Below are positions 1-7,419 of a stretch of DNA of 33,706 nt, piece after piece. Position 1 is the first letter of the stretch; each line of letters begins with the position of its first letter. Source of the DNA: Lachnospiraceae bacterium (GTDB lineage Bacteria > Bacillota > Clostridia > Lachnospirales > Lachnospiraceae); assembly GCA_024690725.1 (NCBI GenBank), contig JAILOQ010000074.1, positions 1-33,706 of the forward strand, read 5' to 3'. The notes under the pieces are model-generated. The model made no database searches. It had not been told where the DNA came from and saw only the letters and a program-made list of their open reading frames with translations. The position numbers were made by a program, and so were the translations under genes.

Positions 1-960
1 ACCGATGAAGTCGGCGAGGATCATACGTCCACACAGCTGACCTTAAAGGCCGGCGGCTATGTGCCAAAGGATATATCCGTCGATCCGACGATCGCCTGCG
101 ATCACGCCAGATATGCCTGCTCCACGATCAAAAAGCGCTTCGACCGCTTTTATTGCGAATACGATTCCGAGATGGACGACGGCTTCCACAAACGTCAGTA
201 CATCATCACCCATGTAAACGATGCCGTGAAAAACGGCTATATCAAGGTATATTACCAGCCGGTCGTTTTGGCCGAAGACCGCTCGCTTTGCGGCGTAGAA
301 GCCCTGGCCCGCTGGAACGATCCCAACTACGGCTTCCTTTCCCCGGGTGATTTCATTCCCGCCCTGGAGGAATACCGTCTGATCCAGAGACTCGACCGAG
401 CGATCCTCGAGCAGGTCTGCAAGGACTTACAAGCCGCCATTTCCACCGGAAAAAAGATCGTACCCGTCAGCGTGAACTTTTCCCGCCTCGATTTTGAGAT
501 GACCGATGTCAAAGAGATGATCCGAGACCTGACCGAACGATACAATGTGCCTGCAGATCATATCCACGTAGAGATCACAGAGAGCGCCCTGACCGTAAAC
601 GATGAGAACTTAAAGGACACCGTGGCACTCATCAAAAACATGGGCATTCAATTATGGCTGGATGATTTCGGAAGCGGATATTCTTCCCTGAATGTGTTAA
701 AGGATTACACCTTTGATGTGATGAAGATCGACATGGTCTTCTTAAGACGGTTTAAAGAAAACGAAAAGAAGTCCAAATCCATTTTAAACAGTATCGTCAC
801 CATGGCGAACCTGATCGATATGGAAACCCTCTCCGAGGGCGTGGAAACCGAGGAACAGGCCGAGTTCTTAAAAGAGATCGGTTGCAAGCGCTTACAGGGG
901 TATCTCTTCGGAAAACCGATGCCGATCGAAGAACTGAGCGAGAAATTCTGCTGCTTCTGA
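1..960 (+). CDS. EAL-domain c-di-GMP phosphodiesterase with preceding degenerate GGDEF end (5' partial)
   Basis: The frame is open from base 1, so the gene begins outside the window; the GTG at 61 is internal. The first 50 or so visible residues match the end of a GGDEF domain (LTLKAGGY, then an alpha-helical ending with ARYACSTIKK). The rest is an EAL domain, which hydrolyses cyclic di-GMP to pGpG. All the usual metal and catalytic elements are visible: EALARW at visible residues 100-104, VNFS, ITES, DDFGSGYSS, the lysine of MKID, EGVET and QGYLFGKP. From family knowledge this pattern is that of an active phosphodiesterase; whether the GGDEF half is active cannot be judged because its signature motif lies upstream. 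It converges on the leftward esterase gene. A PilZ protein about 4 kb away is a possible effector of the same second messenger. Confidence 0.93.
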   Translation, partial: TDEVGEDHTSTQLTLKAGGYVPKDISVDPTIACDHARYACSTIKKRFDRFYCEYDSEMDDGFHKRQYIITHVNDAVKNGYIKVYYQPVVLAEDRSLCGVEALARWNDPNYGFLSPGDFIPALEEYRLIQRLDRAILEQVCKDLQAAISTGKKIVPVSVNFSRLDFEMTDVKEMIRDLTERYNVPADHIHVEITESALTVNDENLKDTVALIKNMGIQLWLDDFGSGYSSLNVLKDYTFDVMKIDMVFLRRFKENEKKSKSILNSIVTMANLIDMETLSEGVETEEQAEFLKEIGCKRLQGYLFGKPMPIEELSEKFCCF

Positions 961-967
961 CCGGGAC

Positions 968-981
968 AAAGAACGTTCTTT
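968..981. repeat. 14-base perfect palindrome between convergent genes
   Basis: AAAGAACGTTCTTT lies just after the EAL stop and overlaps the region where the convergent esterase ends. It has no unpaired loop, so as a terminator it would be weak, although the T run on the plus strand and the A/T symmetry could help both transcripts. The same palindrome recurs at 6190-6203. Confidence 0.5.
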
Positions 982-1947
982 TCAGTCCTGTTCCTTCTTT
1001 ACGGGCAGGACCTTTCGCAAAAATGCCGCCGCTTCTTCCCAAGCCTTCCGGCTTTCGGGATAGCGCAAAAGTCCCATCTGAAAATCATGAAACATTCCCT
1101 TATAGGTGTGCTCCCGCACCTTTACGCCTGCTGCCTTTGCCTTCTTGGAAACGGCAAGCGTGTCACTTAGCAACATTTCCTGTTCTCCCACCTGCATCAG
1201 CATCGGACAAAAGCCCGTATAATCGCCGTAAAGCGGTGAAATATACGGATTCTTCGGGTCGTTTTCACCCACATATCCCGTTTTATATACCAGGGTATCA
1301 CGCGACCCGCCAAAGACCGGATCGTCGTTATAGTTTTCTTCGTAAGATTCGCCGGACAAGGTCAGATCCGTCCAGGCACTCATCGTCAAAACACCCGCAG
1401 GCAACGGTCTGTTATGATCCTTTAAATATAAGATCAGTGCCAGGCTCAGGCCTCCTCCCGCACTGTCTCCGACCACAACGATGTTTTCCGCTTCAATCCC
1501 CTGATCCAGAAGCCATTCATATGCTTCCGACGCATCCAAAAGCGCCGCCGGAAATGGGTTCTCCGGCGCCAGACGGTAATCGAGCGTGACCACTGCGGTC
1601 TTAACCGCCAGCTGGTGATACAATGCGGCCATGTCGCGATAGGTATTGTGCAGCCCACCATAGTATCCGCCGCCGTGCAGCTGTAAAATGACGCGTTTAT
1701 CATCATTTATCTCGTCATACAAGATCTCAAGCCGGCTCTCGGATAAGTCCACCACTTCCAGCGTCAGCCCTTCCGGTGCTTCCCAGGGCTTTGAAAGCTC
1801 GTCAAGCTTTTTGCGCAATTCTCCGTTTTGGGACATATGACCGATGCCGGGAAGGTGATTGACGATCTCCACGGCACGGCGCACGCTGCGCCCCTGAAGG
1901 CTCACCTCTCCCCGTTCTTTTTTCCATTCTTTGTATTTCTCAAACAT
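982..1947 (-). CDS. alpha/beta hydrolase, hormone-sensitive lipase (family IV) type esterase
   Basis: This 321-residue protein is a probable cytoplasmic carboxylesterase; no signal peptide is visible. The oxyanion-hole motif HGGGYY is at residues 91-96, YRLAPE at 124-129, the nucleophile elbow GDSAGGG at 160-166 (Ser162), and the catalytic histidine in GMFHDF (His287). An acidic residue in the EQEMLLSD stretch (255-262) should complete the triad. These are the hallmarks of bacterial HSL-family esterases, which prefer short acyl esters. The start overlaps the end of the DUF6320-type gene by 8 bases, so translation is probably coupled. It is the last gene of a four-gene unit that also encodes an acyltransferase, which suggests that acyl groups are added and removed from the same molecule; that link is inference. 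Substrate is unknown. Confidence 0.88.
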   Translation of the reverse strand: MFEKYKEWKKERGEVSLQGRSVRRAVEIVNHLPGIGHMSQNGELRKKLDELSKPWEAPEGLTLEVVDLSESRLEILYDEINDDKRVILQLHGGGYYGGLHNTYRDMAALYHQLAVKTAVVTLDYRLAPENPFPAALLDASEAYEWLLDQGIEAENIVVVGDSAGGGLSLALILYLKDHNRPLPAGVLTMSAWTDLTLSGESYEENYNDDPVFGGSRDTLVYKTGYVGENDPKNPYISPLYGDYTGFCPMLMQVGEQEMLLSDTLAVSKKAKAAGVKVREHTYKGMFHDFQMGLLRYPESRKAWEEAAAFLRKVLPVKKEQD

Positions 1948-2635
1948 GGAATCTCCTCTTCATCTCACGGGTAAACTGTCGGTCACCGAAGATGACCGTC
2001 GCGATCAGATATACACCGGAAACCAGCATACAGATCAAAGGAAGGATGAAACTGTTGATATGCTTCGTCATATATAAGGCCATGATCCCCGCACTTGCGA
2101 ACGTAAACAGCACCAAAAGCAGGGAATAGGTATACCAGTTTTGCCGATTCAGCATCATAAAGAAGAACACAAAGGCATCGCCCAAAAGAATGAGACCGGG
2201 AATGACCCATTCCAACGCCCATCCGCGATTGCCGGTAAAGTAATCAATGGCAAAGACCAGTGCCATCGTAAAGAACAGCTGCATGCCGACTTTAGAGGCA
2301 AATCCGGAATCGTGGCTGAGCCAATATCGCATGAAAAGATACAGATACAAAACGGCGATCACAACGATCCCGGACCAATGAAATCCCGGGAAAAAGAGGT
2401 AATTGATCGCAACACTCGCCAGTGCCCCCACCACGCACAAAAACGTAAGGAGCTTTACCACAAAGCGAATGATCCTCTCACGGTTCTTTACATTGGGATA
2501 TCCGGTCTTGGCACCCAGAAGCTGTCGGATCTCTTTCGCCTTTTCCTCCGGCGCCCGCTCCAATACCTTATGGCACAAAGGACAGGACTCTCTGTCATCG
2601 TATACGGTTATCTTACAGTTGCTGCAGTAATTCAT
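1940..2635 (-). CDS. DUF6320-type membrane protein with N-terminal zinc ribbon
   Basis: The 231-residue protein begins with a CxxC-x10-CxxC zinc ribbon (Cys4, Cys7, Cys18, Cys21). After a basic stretch of about 50 residues come roughly six hydrophobic helices, beginning with IIRFVVKLLTFLCVVGALASV-like sequence and ending near VSGVYLIATVIFG, with a basic C-terminal tail. The layout agrees with the DUF6320 family as I remember it, a family of unknown function; the family assignment is from memory of its pattern. It starts 3 bases after the acyltransferase stop and overlaps the esterase start by 8 bases. It could present a substrate at the membrane for the acyltransferase/esterase pair, but nothing in the sequence shows a catalytic site. 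Confidence 0.8.
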   Translation of the reverse strand: MNYCSNCKITVYDDRESCPLCHKVLERAPEEKAKEIRQLLGAKTGYPNVKNRERIIRFVVKLLTFLCVVGALASVAINYLFFPGFHWSGIVVIAVLYLYLFMRYWLSHDSGFASKVGMQLFFTMALVFAIDYFTGNRGWALEWVIPGLILLGDAFVFFFMMLNRQNWYTYSLLLVLFTFASAGIMALYMTKHINSFILPLICMLVSGVYLIATVIFGDRQFTREMKRRFHV

Positions 2636-2638
2636 CTT

Positions 2639-3916
2639 CTATTCCTCAAACACGCCGTTTGTCTCCACGGCGACACGTATTTCCTCACCCGTAAGCGTCT
2701 GGCAAAAAAGCTTTTGTACGGAGGTGTCCCTTAATATTGACGTAAATGTCAGATTTAACGAATCGTTGTAGGAGCACACACCGATCTTCATATTCTGCCC
2801 CGCAGACATCGAGAGCATGCAGGAAAAGTTCTCCACATACGGCCGGTACGGCTCTCTAAGCTGAATGCTTCCGATATTCGTCAAGGTCGTGGTCGTATTG
2901 TGACTCGATGACTCATAGACCCTGCGAATGGCAAAATTCTTGATCGCAAGCGGCACCAGTCGCATGATAAAGTTCTCTTCGTTCGACACGTTATATGCGA
3001 TGATATCGTCCAGGTTCTCCTTCTTGATCTGCTCGTTCAGACAGTTCTTTACGATCGTCAAGACCTCTTCAAAGCTGTATTCCCGCTCTTCGGGCATAAA
3101 CTCCGCATTGACCATCGCAAAGAAATTCTTCATGGTATGTGAGTCGTAAAACGGCCTGAGATTCACGGGTACGCAGCACACGATCGGTTCATCGTCCTTG
3201 CCTCTTCCGCGGTAGGCCCGATAGATCGCATAGACGTATACCCCCACCAAAAAGGAATTGATGGTCGTGTCATATTTTTTTGTGACCTGCTTGATATCGC
3301 TTATGGGGAGCTTTACATGCACGAGGCCCACGGCATCTCCGGGCAATTTCTCTCCGCGCATCGTAAACGCCTTTCCGGACTTATATTTCTTCCGTTCTTT
3401 GCCCGGTTTCTTATAGTTCTTGATATAGGAATCTTCCGTATCCAGAAAAATATCCGACGATATCCTGTTTTCCTCCGCGGAAAGTTCCTTCGGATAGCGC
3501 AGGCGCAGATACTGATAGACGATCTCCTTTAAGAAGATCACACCGCCGAAGCCGTCCGTCAGCGCATGAAACACTTCCAGATTGATCCGCCTGCCGTAAT
3601 AGGTCACACGGAACATGTAGTTATTGTTCTGACTCTTGTTAATATAAGCCCCGGGATAGGAATACTCCTGCCGCACCGGCGGGACCGGTTTTCTGTTCTC
3701 TTCAAAGTAATACCAAAACAGCCCGGCCTTCAAACTCATCCGGAAGACCGAAAACTTCGGAAGCACCATTTCCACCGCTTCCTGTAAGAGGATACGCTCC
3801 ACATCATCGCGCATCACGGCGCTGATCCTATACACATTCGTCATGCTCTCATTCGCAATGACGGGAAAAAGAAGGGCTGTATTATCCAGTTTGTCCCAAT
3901 TGATCTCTTTTGCCAT
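2639..3916 (-). CDS. condensation/alcohol-acetyltransferase-fold acyltransferase
   Basis: The 425-residue protein carries the HxxxD active-site motif of the chloramphenicol acetyltransferase, condensation and alcohol acetyltransferase superfamily: HALTDGFGG with His117 and Asp121. The N-terminal pattern (VYRISAVMRDDV, then KFSVFRMSLKAGLFWYYF) and a late segment with TLTNIGSIQLREPY resemble the two-lobed fold, where DFGW-like structural motifs are often replaced. Such enzymes move an acyl group from a thioester to a hydroxyl or amine. No carrier-protein or adenylation domain is nearby, so it is unlikely to be part of an NRPS. The start is 1 base after the oxidoreductase stop and the stop is 3 bases before the next gene. 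Acceptor and donor are unknown. The call is firm at superfamily level only. Confidence 0.8.
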   Translation of the reverse strand: MAKEINWDKLDNTALLFPVIANESMTNVYRISAVMRDDVERILLQEAVEMVLPKFSVFRMSLKAGLFWYYFEENRKPVPPVRQEYSYPGAYINKSQNNNYMFRVTYYGRRINLEVFHALTDGFGGVIFLKEIVYQYLRLRYPKELSAEENRISSDIFLDTEDSYIKNYKKPGKERKKYKSGKAFTMRGEKLPGDAVGLVHVKLPISDIKQVTKKYDTTINSFLVGVYVYAIYRAYRGRGKDDEPIVCCVPVNLRPFYDSHTMKNFFAMVNAEFMPEEREYSFEEVLTIVKNCLNEQIKKENLDDIIAYNVSNEENFIMRLVPLAIKNFAIRRVYESSSHNTTTTLTNIGSIQLREPYRPYVENFSCMLSMSAGQNMKIGVCSYNDSLNLTFTSILRDTSVQKLFCQTLTGEEIRVAVETNGVFEE

Positions 3917-3917
3917 G

Positions 3918-4880
3918 TTACAGTCCCATTACCTCCTTGATCCGATCCATCTGGCACATCATCTGGATCGTCTGGGAATGCGGCATCTCCGGGCACTCGA
4001 TCGCACCGGCTTCGATCGCCTTCATACAGGAAAGCACTTCGTATTCATAGCCGGTGATCTGCTCCGGAACCACAATACGTTCTTTTACCTCAGGGCCGTT
4101 TCTGTCCGGTGAATACACACGGATTTCCTGCGGATTGTTGATATTTTCCACTTCGATAAAGCCGTCCGTTCCCACGATCACTCCGCGACGATCCGTCAAT
4201 GCGTAGATCGTAGTATATAAGCTTGCCATTCTGCCGTCACGGTATGCGAGCATAACGGTTTCCTGCCCGTCGACACCCGTGTCGGTAAGAATGCAGTTCG
4301 CATGGTATTTGTCGATATCATCTCCCCAGACCATACTGGCAAAATTTAAGGGATATACCGTAAGATCCAAAAGTGCTCCGCCGGCCAGCTCCGGTCGGAC
4401 GATGCGCTCATTCATATCGATCCTGTATCCGAGATTTGCGGAGATCGTAAGCGGTCTTCCGATCACACCGCTCTCCATAACCTCGGTGATCAGGCGGCGA
4501 GACGGCATATATCTGGTCCAGATCGCCTCGGTTAACAGAAGCCCCGTCTTTTCCGACATCTCTATCATTTCCCTGGTCTGCGCCTCATTCACGGCAAAGG
4601 CCTTTTCGCAAAGCACATGCTTCCCGGCCTGCAATGCCGCCAAGGTCCACTGATGATGGTGCGAATGCGGAACTGCGATGTACACCAGCTCCACTTCTCC
4701 GTCCGAAAGCATCGCTTCATAGGATCCGTATGCCTTCGTTACACCAAACTCCTTCGCAAAGGCTTCCGCCTTTTCCTTGGATCTGGATGCGATCGCATAA
4801 TTCTCGACATCCTTCATCTTAGCGATCGTACCTGCCATTACACGGGCGATTCCCCCGCAGCCCAAAATTCCAACCTTCAT
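3918..4880 (-). CDS. Gfo/Idh/MocA family NAD(P)-dependent oxidoreductase
   Basis: The 320-residue protein has an N-terminal Rossmann motif (GILGCGGIA, residues 4-12) and the family's CEKAF segment (91-95), where Lys93 corresponds to the catalytic lysine of the EKP motif. The C-terminal part has the GGALLDLTVYP segment typical of the dimerising beta-sheet domain. EAIWTRYMPS resembles the dihydrodiol-dehydrogenase branch. Members oxidise or reduce hydroxyl/keto groups on sugars, inositols and related polyols. A strong GGAGGG site lies before the ATG. It is the first gene of a four-gene unit and could produce or consume the hydroxyl that the next gene acylates; that is inference. Substrate cannot be predicted from the sequence. 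Confidence 0.9.
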   Translation of the reverse strand: MKVGILGCGGIARVMAGTIAKMKDVENYAIASRSKEKAEAFAKEFGVTKAYGSYEAMLSDGEVELVYIAVPHSHHHQWTLAALQAGKHVLCEKAFAVNEAQTREMIEMSEKTGLLLTEAIWTRYMPSRRLITEVMESGVIGRPLTISANLGYRIDMNERIVRPELAGGALLDLTVYPLNFASMVWGDDIDKYHANCILTDTGVDGQETVMLAYRDGRMASLYTTIYALTDRRGVIVGTDGFIEVENINNPQEIRVYSPDRNGPEVKERIVVPEQITGYEYEVLSCMKAIEAGAIECPEMPHSQTIQMMCQMDRIKEVMGL

Positions 4881-4904
4881 CCTTCGTCCCTCCGTTTTCT
4901 ACAG

Positions 4905-4968
4905 TCAAAACAAAAACCGTTCTCTCGCGATCATCTCCGACCGGCCTCTCGTGGCCATCGCCAACGGT
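4905..4968 (-). terminator. long stem-loop with T-rich tail after the PilZ gene
   Basis: Read leftward, ACCGTT at 4968-4963 pairs with AACGGT at 4921-4916, with an inner CGAT/ATCG match and a GGCC-loop-GGCC hairpin, followed by a TTTTTGTTTTG tail. It starts only 3 bases after the PilZ stop and ends 25 bases before the oxidoreductase start. It could end the pgeF-PilZ transcript or act as a partial terminator that lowers read-through into the cassette. Confidence 0.55.
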
Positions 4969-4970
4969 CC

Positions 4971-5657
4971 TTATGTGAGCGTTTTCTTCTCGTTTCCGGA
5001 GCGCTTTGCCATTTCCTCTCTCTGCTTCCGATATACGTAAGCCGCCAGCTCCGGCGGCGCTTTTGTAAACTGACACCCGTATCGCCAAAGATTGCGTCCG
5101 ACATTTTGCATACGCACGCAGACACTGAAAATACGGAAATTGGTCCCCGTAGCTTCCTCGAAAAACACGACAGACATCGACATACCGACGGGATTGTAAT
5201 CCAGTTCCTGCATCGTTACGGATACGCCCTGGATGGAAACATCATGCACCGTACATTCATAGGTTTTCTGATTCTCACCGACACGTACCACGGCCGGAAG
5301 TCCCAGTTCCACGCGATATGCGATCCTGCGGTTCACTTCCTTGCTCATATTATTGGTCAGCACGATGTAACTCTTAATATCCGTCAGATACTTTAAATTC
5401 ACATGCGCCCAACTCTGCACACGGCAATTCTTTCCCTCTTCATACGGCGGCAGATAGTTCAATTCCACATCCGCGGAAAAACCGTTGGGATTGATGAGCG
5501 CTTCCCCTTCAAAGCACGGCTCTAAGAGGCAAAAATGTCTGATCTTTGCCTCGATATTATTCTCTTTCACAGTGGTATTCAGATGTAGCGGCAGCTTATC
5601 CGTTCGCTTGATCACGAGCTCAACGGTAACGCCCGGCTCCAATTCTTCCACAAACAT
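4971..5657 (-). CDS. PilZ-domain c-di-GMP receptor with N-terminal YcgR-like domain
   Basis: The 228-residue protein has the two c-di-GMP-binding signatures of PilZ domains: RRIAYR (Arg110, Arg111, Arg115) and DVSIQG (Asp139 to Gly144), in the usual order. Residues 1-105 form a beta-rich domain similar in layout to the YcgR N-terminal domain (VTVELVIKR... then a tract around LPPYEEGKNCRVQSW). In flagellated bacteria such proteins brake the motor; here there is no flagellar gene in view, so the target is unknown. It follows pgeF by 21 bases and is probably cotranscribed. The binding motifs look complete, so the protein should bind the ligand. Confidence 0.9.
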   Translation of the reverse strand: MFVEELEPGVTVELVIKRTDKLPLHLNTTVKENNIEAKIRHFCLLEPCFEGEALINPNGFSADVELNYLPPYEEGKNCRVQSWAHVNLKYLTDIKSYIVLTNNMSKEVNRRIAYRVELGLPAVVRVGENQKTYECTVHDVSIQGVSVTMQELDYNPVGMSMSVVFFEEATGTNFRIFSVCVRMQNVGRNLWRYGCQFTKAPPELAAYVYRKQREEMAKRSGNEKKTLT

Positions 5658-5678
5658 GTCTCTACTCCAAACATAAAT

Positions 5679-6536
5679 CTATCGTATCATCAAAAATGCA
5701 CACAGACCGCCGCGCTTTCCGTGCGACCCTCTGTGAGAATGCAAACCTTCCTTATTACAACAGGTACAAAGATCGGGGAGCGATATATGTTCCGGCAAAA
5801 TCCCCGCCTTTTTCATATTCACGACATTGGCTGCAGTTAGATCCAGCTGATATTTTCCCTCTTCCCCGGACAATGCCGGTAAGACAACTCTGTCATTTTC
5901 ATCGTAAGCTTCTTTAAAAACATCGGCCACATCGGCGCTGACCTCATAACAGTCCGCACAGATCGAAGGTCCGATGCAGGCCACGAGATCCGCAGGAACC
6001 GTACCATAGCGCCTATGCATCTCATCGACCGTATTTTGGCAGATATTCCCGATCGTTCCGCGCCAACCGGAATGTGAGAGCGCGATGGCATTATGCACGG
6101 GATCTACAAAATAAAGCGGTACGCAATCCGCATATGATGTGACCAGACACACCCCCGGGACATCCGTCATGATCCCGTCTATATCGGAAAAAGAACGTTC
6201 TTTGCATATTCCCATTCCCATGTGGCTTTCATTTACTTCGCATACGTTCGTGGTGTGCGTCTGATGCGAATATACCATCTGTTCCGGACGGATCCCCATA
6301 GACGAAGCAAAGAGACGGAAATTCTCACGTACTTTCGCATCATCATCGCCCTGGGTAAAGCTGAGATTCATGCTTTCGTACTGCCTTGTACTGACACCTC
6401 CCACGCGCGTGGAAAACGCATTTAACAGCCAGTCAAAGCCCTCCAGCGACAGATACGAGATCCGCGGGATCCCTTCCCCGACCACGATCCTTGTCGTCTC
6501 CGTTCCGTTTCGTTTCTTTAATATAAGATCTGCCAT
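5679..6536 (-). CDS. pgeF: peptidoglycan editing factor PgeF (YfiH/multicopper polyphenol oxidase family)
   Basis: The 285-residue protein has the laccase-domain motifs of the YfiH/PgeF family: FSTRVGGVS, YSHQTHT, TSYADCVPLYF and SHSGWRGT, with the His/Cys/His metal triad spread across these. A C-terminal CTCCNKEGLHSHRG segment is also typical. Family members were once named polyphenol oxidases and were later linked to removing wrong amino acids from peptidoglycan precursors and to purine nucleoside cleavage. The ATG at 6536 fits the family length. A TATAAT -10 element lies 45-50 bases upstream and the tRNA terminator separates it from the upstream operon. The PilZ gene follows 21 bases after the stop. 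Confidence 0.92.
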   Translation of the reverse strand: MADLILKKRNGTETTRIVVGEGIPRISYLSLEGFDWLLNAFSTRVGGVSTRQYESMNLSFTQGDDDAKVRENFRLFASSMGIRPEQMVYSHQTHTTNVCEVNESHMGMGICKERSFSDIDGIMTDVPGVCLVTSYADCVPLYFVDPVHNAIALSHSGWRGTIGNICQNTVDEMHRRYGTVPADLVACIGPSICADCYEVSADVADVFKEAYDENDRVVLPALSGEEGKYQLDLTAANVVNMKKAGILPEHISLPDLCTCCNKEGLHSHRGSHGKRGGLCAFLMIR

Positions 6537-6580
6537 AACGCTTTTTGAACCCTTCTTTTTCCAAGCCCATAATCCATTGT

Positions 6581-6586
6581 ATTATA
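6581..6586 (-). promoter_or_regulatory. extended -10 element of pgeF
   Basis: Read leftward this is TGGTATAAT, a consensus -10 with the TGn extension. The -35 is weak (TTGCGC with an 18-base spacer). It lies between the tRNA terminator and pgeF. Confidence 0.6.
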
Positions 6587-6607
6587 CCATATTCTATATA
6601 AGAAGCG

Positions 6608-6647
6608 CAAAAATAAACGGCACCCTCGAACCACGTCGAAGTGCCGT
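6608..6647 (-). terminator. intrinsic terminator of the tRNA operon
   Basis: On the leftward strand ACGGCAC and GTGCCGT form a 7-base stem with further bulged pairing inside the loop, followed by TTATTTTT. It lies 27 bases past the end of tRNA-Leu, the last tRNA gene. Confidence 0.8.
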
Positions 6648-6673
6648 CTGATGCGCGTTTGTTTATCATTGAG

Positions 6674-6753
6674 TGCGGATAACAGGAATCGAACCTGCAC
6701 GGTCTCCCACCAGAACCTAAATCTGGCGCGTCTACCAATTCCGCCATATCCGC
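6674..6753 (-). tRNA. tRNA-Leu (UAG)
   Basis: Acceptor arms GCGGATA/TATCCGC pair with discriminator A. The anticodon arm is CCAGA-TTTAGGT-TCTGG, giving UAG. A short variable arm and a GGTTCGATT T-loop are present. No CCA is encoded. Last gene of the seven-tRNA operon. Confidence 0.95.
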
Positions 6754-6789
6754 CTGTATGAGTCTGTCCGTGGGACAGCCGTGTAAAAG

Positions 6790-6862
6790 TGAGCCATCGG
6801 GGACTCGAACCCCGGACAACTTGATTAAAAGTCAAGTGCTCTACCACCTGAGCTAATGGCCC
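6790..6862 (-). tRNA. tRNA-Lys (UUU)
   Basis: Acceptor GGGCCAT pairs with ATGGCTC through one G-U pair; discriminator A. Anticodon arm CTTGA-CTTTTAA-TCAAG gives UUU. No CCA is encoded. Confidence 0.96.
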
Positions 6863-6865
6863 GTA

Positions 6866-6937
6866 CTGGGCTAACTGGATTCGAACCAGCGAATGCAGGA
6901 GTCAAAGTCCTGTGCCTTACCGCTTGGCGATAGCCCA
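6866..6937 (-). tRNA. tRNA-Gln (UUG)
   Basis: Acceptor TGGGCTA/TAGCCCA with discriminator G. Anticodon arm CAGGA-CTTTGAC-TCCTG gives UUG. It follows the Lys gene by only 3 bases on the map. No CCA is encoded. Confidence 0.96.
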
Positions 6938-6952
6938 ATGATATTTAAAGAG

Positions 6953-7027
6953 GGTGGATACAGGGATTCGAACCCTGGGCCTCCAGAGCCACAATCTGGC
7001 GCGCTAACCAACTGCGCTATACCCACC
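6953..7027 (-). tRNA. tRNA-His (GUG)
   Basis: Anticodon arm CCAGA-TTGTGGC-TCTGG gives GUG. The 5' end has the extra G(-1) facing C73 that is diagnostic for tRNA-His; the coordinates include this base. No CCA is encoded. Confidence 0.96.
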
Positions 7028-7058
7028 ACATATATCATCAGGAGATTGAACTCCCAAA

Positions 7059-7132
<74 letters not shown>

Positions 7133-7161
7133 AGGTATGCGATCAACAAACAAACCACAAA

Positions 7162-7232
7162 AGCGGGTGATGGGAATCGAACCCACGTATCCAGCTTGGA
7201 AGGCTGGTGTTCTACCATTGAACTACACCCGC
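7162..7232 (-). tRNA. tRNA-Gly (UCC)
   Basis: Acceptor GCGGGTG/CACCCGC with discriminator U. Anticodon arm CCAGC-CTTCCAA-GCTGG gives UCC. No CCA is encoded. Confidence 0.96.
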
Positions 7233-7263
7233 ATTTTCTATCCACAGGAAGGTTTGAAATCAG

Positions 7264-7338
7264 TCGGGGTGACAGGATTCGAACCTGCGACCTCCTGGTC
7301 CCAAACCAGGCGCTCTAGCCAAGCTGAGCCACACCCCG
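7264..7338 (-). tRNA. tRNA-Pro (UGG)
   Basis: Acceptor CGGGGTG/CACCCCG with discriminator A. Anticodon arm CCTGG-TTTGGGA-CCAGG gives UGG. First gene of the tRNA operon, about 45 bases after the -10 element. No CCA is encoded. Confidence 0.96.
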
Positions 7339-7382
7339 TTGGATAACCTATATTCATTGGCGGTTTCCCGCAAGCAAAAATT

Positions 7383-7411
7383 ATTATATTATAGGATTTT
7401 TGGCTTGTCAA
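7383..7411 (-). promoter_or_regulatory. consensus sigma-A promoter of the tRNA operon
   Basis: Read leftward: TTGACA (7411-7406), 17-base spacer, TATAAT (7388-7383). Both hexamers are perfect, as often seen for stable RNA genes. It starts 9 bases downstream of the lipoprotein stop codon. Confidence 0.9.
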
Positions 7412-7419
7412 CAGTTTTT

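Noticed and set aside
882-1589. 235-codon plus-strand frame across the EAL end and the esterase gene
   Set aside because: It overlaps two genes with clear families, and its product is Pro/Arg/Ser-rich with no domain pattern, as expected for a shadow frame.
2141-2734. 197-codon plus-strand frame opposite the DUF6320-type gene
   Set aside because: The leftward product has a zinc ribbon and membrane helices and fits the operon; the plus-strand one has neither motif nor ribosome binding site.
4617-5396. 259-codon plus-strand frame opposite the oxidoreductase and PilZ genes
   Set aside because: Antisense to two well-supported genes; composition rich in His and Arg and no motif.
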